Below are positions 5,734-7,308 of a stretch of DNA of 7,308 nucleotides, piece by piece (positions within the stretch are counted from its first letter, which is position 1; each line of letters opens with the position of its first letter). The notes below the pieces were generated by a model. The model was given only the letters and a program-made list of their open reading frames with translations, was not told the origin of the DNA and searched no databases. The position numbers were made by a program, and so were the translations under genes. Origin of the DNA: an uncultured Tolumonas sp. (GTDB lineage Bacteria > Pseudomonadota > Gammaproteobacteria > Enterobacterales > Aeromonadaceae); assembly GCA_903931645.1 (NCBI GenBank), contig CAIZDF010000017.1, forward strand, positions 1-7,308, given 5' to 3'.

Positions 5734-6669
5734 ATGACCACCCCCATTTACCGAATTACTACCGATGCGAAAACAGAGTTCATTGAAAATATTGATGAAG
5801 TGCCTTGGTGGTTGTTCGATCGGCTACCGCAAGGGTTTGCCGGGCGTATTTATGCAAAACAGGTATTAAAACAACATCCTGAATTCTCATCTGATTTGCG
5901 TGATTGGTCAGATCCGGTTGTGCTTCAGTTACTTTCTGAATATCCCGTTGATGCTATCGGTAATTTGCTGATCGGGGATAAAGATTTAAAGCGTTACCAG
6001 GTAGCCGAAAATCACTCGTATTCCCTCTCTGAGTTGCCTCTATTGGCTGAACAGGCAAAGGAATTTTGTCAGACGCTGATTTCTGGTGATCAACCTAAGT
6101 TTTGTTGTGACATCGAAAGTTACGGGCCCGGCATCGTGAAGTTTGCAGATGCAGAACGCCAAGCTGATTTGTTGATTGCTGAACATTCTGCTTTGTCTGT
6201 TTTGAATGATGCGGGCATTCCTGCTGCACAAACAATGTTGTTTCGTGCTGGCCACTATCAATTTTTAGTTATTCGTCGTTTTGATTGTGCGGGTTCCGGG
6301 CGACGTGGGGTTGTGTCGTTGAAAGCGCTCGACTTGGAGTTTGTTGGCAGTCGGGACCAACGTTGGCCTGTGATTGCAAAACAACTGGCAGAACAGAGCA
6401 TTATTGCGGTAGGTGCATTGCCTATTATTCAACTGCTGTTTTGTTTTGGGCGGTTGATTGCCAACAGTGATATGCACGGCGGCAATCTGTCTTTCCTTTG
6501 TGATGGTCAAATGCCTTTTGCACTGGCTCCAGCTTATGACCAGTTACCTATGGCTTATGCTTCAGATAAACAAGGTATTTCACATATCACCGTAGATACT
6601 GATTTACCTAGGGAAGTTGCGAACAAGTCAGGGATATGTCCTTCATTAATTCAACTCAGCTCAATTTGA
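5734..6669 (+). CDS. HipA/YjjJ-like kinase, C-terminus truncated by IS5-type insertion
   Basis: This is a HipA-family serine/threonine kinase, resembling E. coli YjjJ but without its N-terminal helix-turn-helix. HipA itself phosphorylates GltX to stop translation. Seen here are an N-terminal PWWLFDRLPQGFAGR block (24-38), IGNLLIGD (75-82), the nucleotide-binding VKF with K136, RRFD (181-184), the catalytic loop NSDMHGGN with D246 and N251, and the metal-binding APAYD with D269. Native sequence ends at about residue 292; codon 293 (6610-6612) spans the IS junction and residues 294-311 are IS-encoded. Roughly the last 80-110 residues of the usual fold are lost, so activity is doubtful. I prefer the ATG at 5734, one base after the phosphoesterase stop, to the overlapping ATG at 5707. 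No HipB-like partner is present. Confidence 0.82.
   Translation: MTTPIYRITTDAKTEFIENIDEVPWWLFDRLPQGFAGRIYAKQVLKQHPEFSSDLRDWSDPVVLQLLSEYPVDAIGNLLIGDKDLKRYQVAENHSYSLSELPLLAEQAKEFCQTLISGDQPKFCCDIESYGPGIVKFADAERQADLLIAEHSALSVLNDAGIPAAQTMLFRAGHYQFLVIRRFDCAGSGRRGVVSLKALDLEFVGSRDQRWPVIAKQLAEQSIIAVGALPIIQLLFCFGRLIANSDMHGGNLSFLCDGQMPFALAPAYDQLPMAYASDKQGISHITVDTDLPREVANKSGICPSLIQLSSI
6608..6611. other. CTAG insertion target of the IS5-type element
   Basis: CTAG directly precedes the IS terminal repeat. IS5 is known to insert at YTAR sites and duplicate four bases, so this should be one copy of the target duplication. The other copy lies beyond the window. Confidence 0.7.
6612..6628. repeat. Terminal inverted repeat of the IS5-type element
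   Basis: The sequence reads GGAAGTTGCGAACAAGT immediately after CTAG. This end lies on the transposase 3' side. It is translated in the HipA-like frame, adding the foreign tail to that protein. The partner repeat is outside the window. Confidence 0.82.
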
Positions 6670-6746
6670 ATTTATTGTTTCAATAATTCTCAAATACACT
6701 CATTTATAGAATAACTTTCCCTCTGTTTATCGGTATTTCCGGCTTA

Positions 6747-7308
6747 TTACCGGATTTCAGATACACTTCTGCTATATCGCAACATTTGGTCGACGCGAAC
6801 CAGATTGGACAGTGCAAATAACATCGCTAATTGGTTGTCATTTTTTGCCAACCCTTTATATCGGGCTTTTACAAAGCCAAATTGCTGTTTGATGATCCGG
6901 AATGGATGTTCAACCTTTGCGCGGATGCTGGCTTTCAAATATTCAATTCGTATTGCAACCTTATTTAGCCGTGGATGCTGTTTTAAGGTTCTGACTTTGC
7001 CTGGACGCTCCGCTATCAACCAGTCAACATCGACCTCTTTCAAGGCTTCTCGTTTCTCTGCACCTTGATAACCCGCATTAGCTGAGACAAATTCTTCTTG
7101 TCCGTGTAATAAGTTTTCTAGCTGGTTTAGGTCATGTTCATTGGCTGACGTTGTCACCAGTGTATGTGTCAAACCACTTTTCGCATCAACGCCGATATGT
7201 GCTTTCATACCAAAATGCCATTGATTGCCCTTCTTGGTTTGATGCATGTCTGGATCGCGTTGGTTTTGCTTATTTTTTGTAGACGTCGGCGCTTCGATAA
7301 TTGTGGCA
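6747..7308 (-). CDS. IS5 family transposase, N-terminus beyond window
   Basis: This is the C-terminal 187 or so residues of a DDE transposase that cuts and joins the ends of its IS. The frame is open to the window edge: residues [14 protein letters not shown] precede the Met codon at 7247-7245, so that Met is internal. The sequence follows E. coli IS5 closely ([21 protein letters not shown], then [41 protein letters not shown] and [11 protein letters not shown]). The first catalytic Asp (HIGVD) and the Glu (VEHPF) are present. The second Asp, in SADAGYQG of relatives, is Asn here (SANAGYQG, codon 7079-7077), which should abolish catalysis. About 140 N-terminal residues, including the DNA-binding part, are not in view. 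Confidence 0.92.
   Translation of the reverse strand, partial: ATIIEAPTSTKNKQNQRDPDMHQTKKGNQWHFGMKAHIGVDAKSGLTHTLVTTSANEHDLNQLENLLHGQEEFVSANAGYQGAEKREALKEVDVDWLIAERPGKVRTLKQHPRLNKVAIRIEYLKASIRAKVEHPFRIIKQQFGFVKARYKGLAKNDNQLAMLFALSNLVRVDQMLRYSRSVSEIR

Larger units (their letters stand above)
2562..7308. mobile_element. Putative genomic island inserted in comM (left part)
   Basis: The left boundary is placed where comM stops matching its family (about 2562). Beyond it the DNA changes from balanced composition to AT-rich, and the gene content is accessory: a lipid-synthesis operon, a phosphoesterase-kinase pair and an IS element. No integrase or Tn7-like transposition gene is visible and the right end is outside the window, so the mechanism of insertion is unknown. 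A simple IS-mediated disruption or rearrangement remains possible. Confidence 0.55.
6612..7308 (-). mobile_element. IS5 family (IS5 group) insertion sequence, partial
   Basis: The element begins with the inverted repeat GGAAGTTGCGAACAAGT (6612-6628), which differs from the E. coli IS5 end, as I recall it, by one base. It contains the 3' half of an IS5-type transposase on the minus strand. A non-coding stretch of about 135 bp separates the repeat from the transposase stop, as in IS5. About 700 bp is visible of an expected 1.2 kb; the other end is outside the window. Confidence 0.88.

Noticed and set aside
6805..7068. 87-codon plus-strand open frame in the IS
   Set aside because: It is antisense to the transposase. 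IS5 has small opposite-strand frames, but nothing here supports a real product.

Overview
The window looks like chromosomal DNA of a gammaproteobacterium, near Aeromonadales, Vibrionales or Enterobacterales. UlaE and UlaR resemble their E. coli counterparts closely, comM has its usual N-terminus, and the insertion sequence is close to E. coli IS5. A Cof-type HAD gene beside ulaE fits Vibrio or Aeromonadales (for example Tolumonas) better than E. coli; the genus is a guess.

Region 1 (1-2345) is the end of an L-ascorbate (ula) catabolic locus, all on the plus strand. It holds the 3' part of a HAD phosphatase, ulaE (L-xylulose/L-ribulose-5-phosphate 3-epimerase) and ulaR (DeoR-family repressor). 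ulaR has its own sigma70-like promoter, with an 8-bp inverted repeat spanning the promoter and ribosome binding site.

Region 2 (2346-2579) is the start of comM (yifB/Mg-chelatase-like). It encodes 72 normal residues, then departs abruptly from the family inside the highly conserved NLAPAD motif and stops five codons later. The DNA beyond is clearly more AT-rich, so I read about position 2562 as the left boundary of a genomic island inserted in comM.

Region 3 (2562-6611) is island cargo. A compact minus-strand operon, read from 4874 to 2697, encodes a YnbA-like CDP-alcohol phosphatidyltransferase, a PlsC-type acyltransferase and a CdsA/YnbB-like CDP-diacylglycerol synthase. Together they could convert lysophosphatidate to phosphatidate, to CDP-diacylglycerol, and on to a phospholipid. 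Divergent from it, across 216 bp, is a plus-strand pair: a calcineurin-like metallophosphoesterase and, one nucleotide later, a HipA/YjjJ-like kinase with no HipB-like antitoxin. The phosphoesterase sits where the antitoxin would normally be, so a kinase-phosphatase module is the most intriguing hypothesis here.

Region 4 (6612-7308) is the end of an IS5-group insertion sequence that runs off the window. Its terminal inverted repeat abuts a CTAG tetranucleotide inside the HipA-like gene, removing the C-terminus of the kinase and replacing it with 18 IS-encoded residues. The visible transposase has Asn where related IS5 transposases, as I recall them, have the second catalytic Asp.

I saw no tRNA, rRNA, CRISPR array, integrase or complete transposition gene set. 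The right end of the island and the rest of comM lie outside the window.
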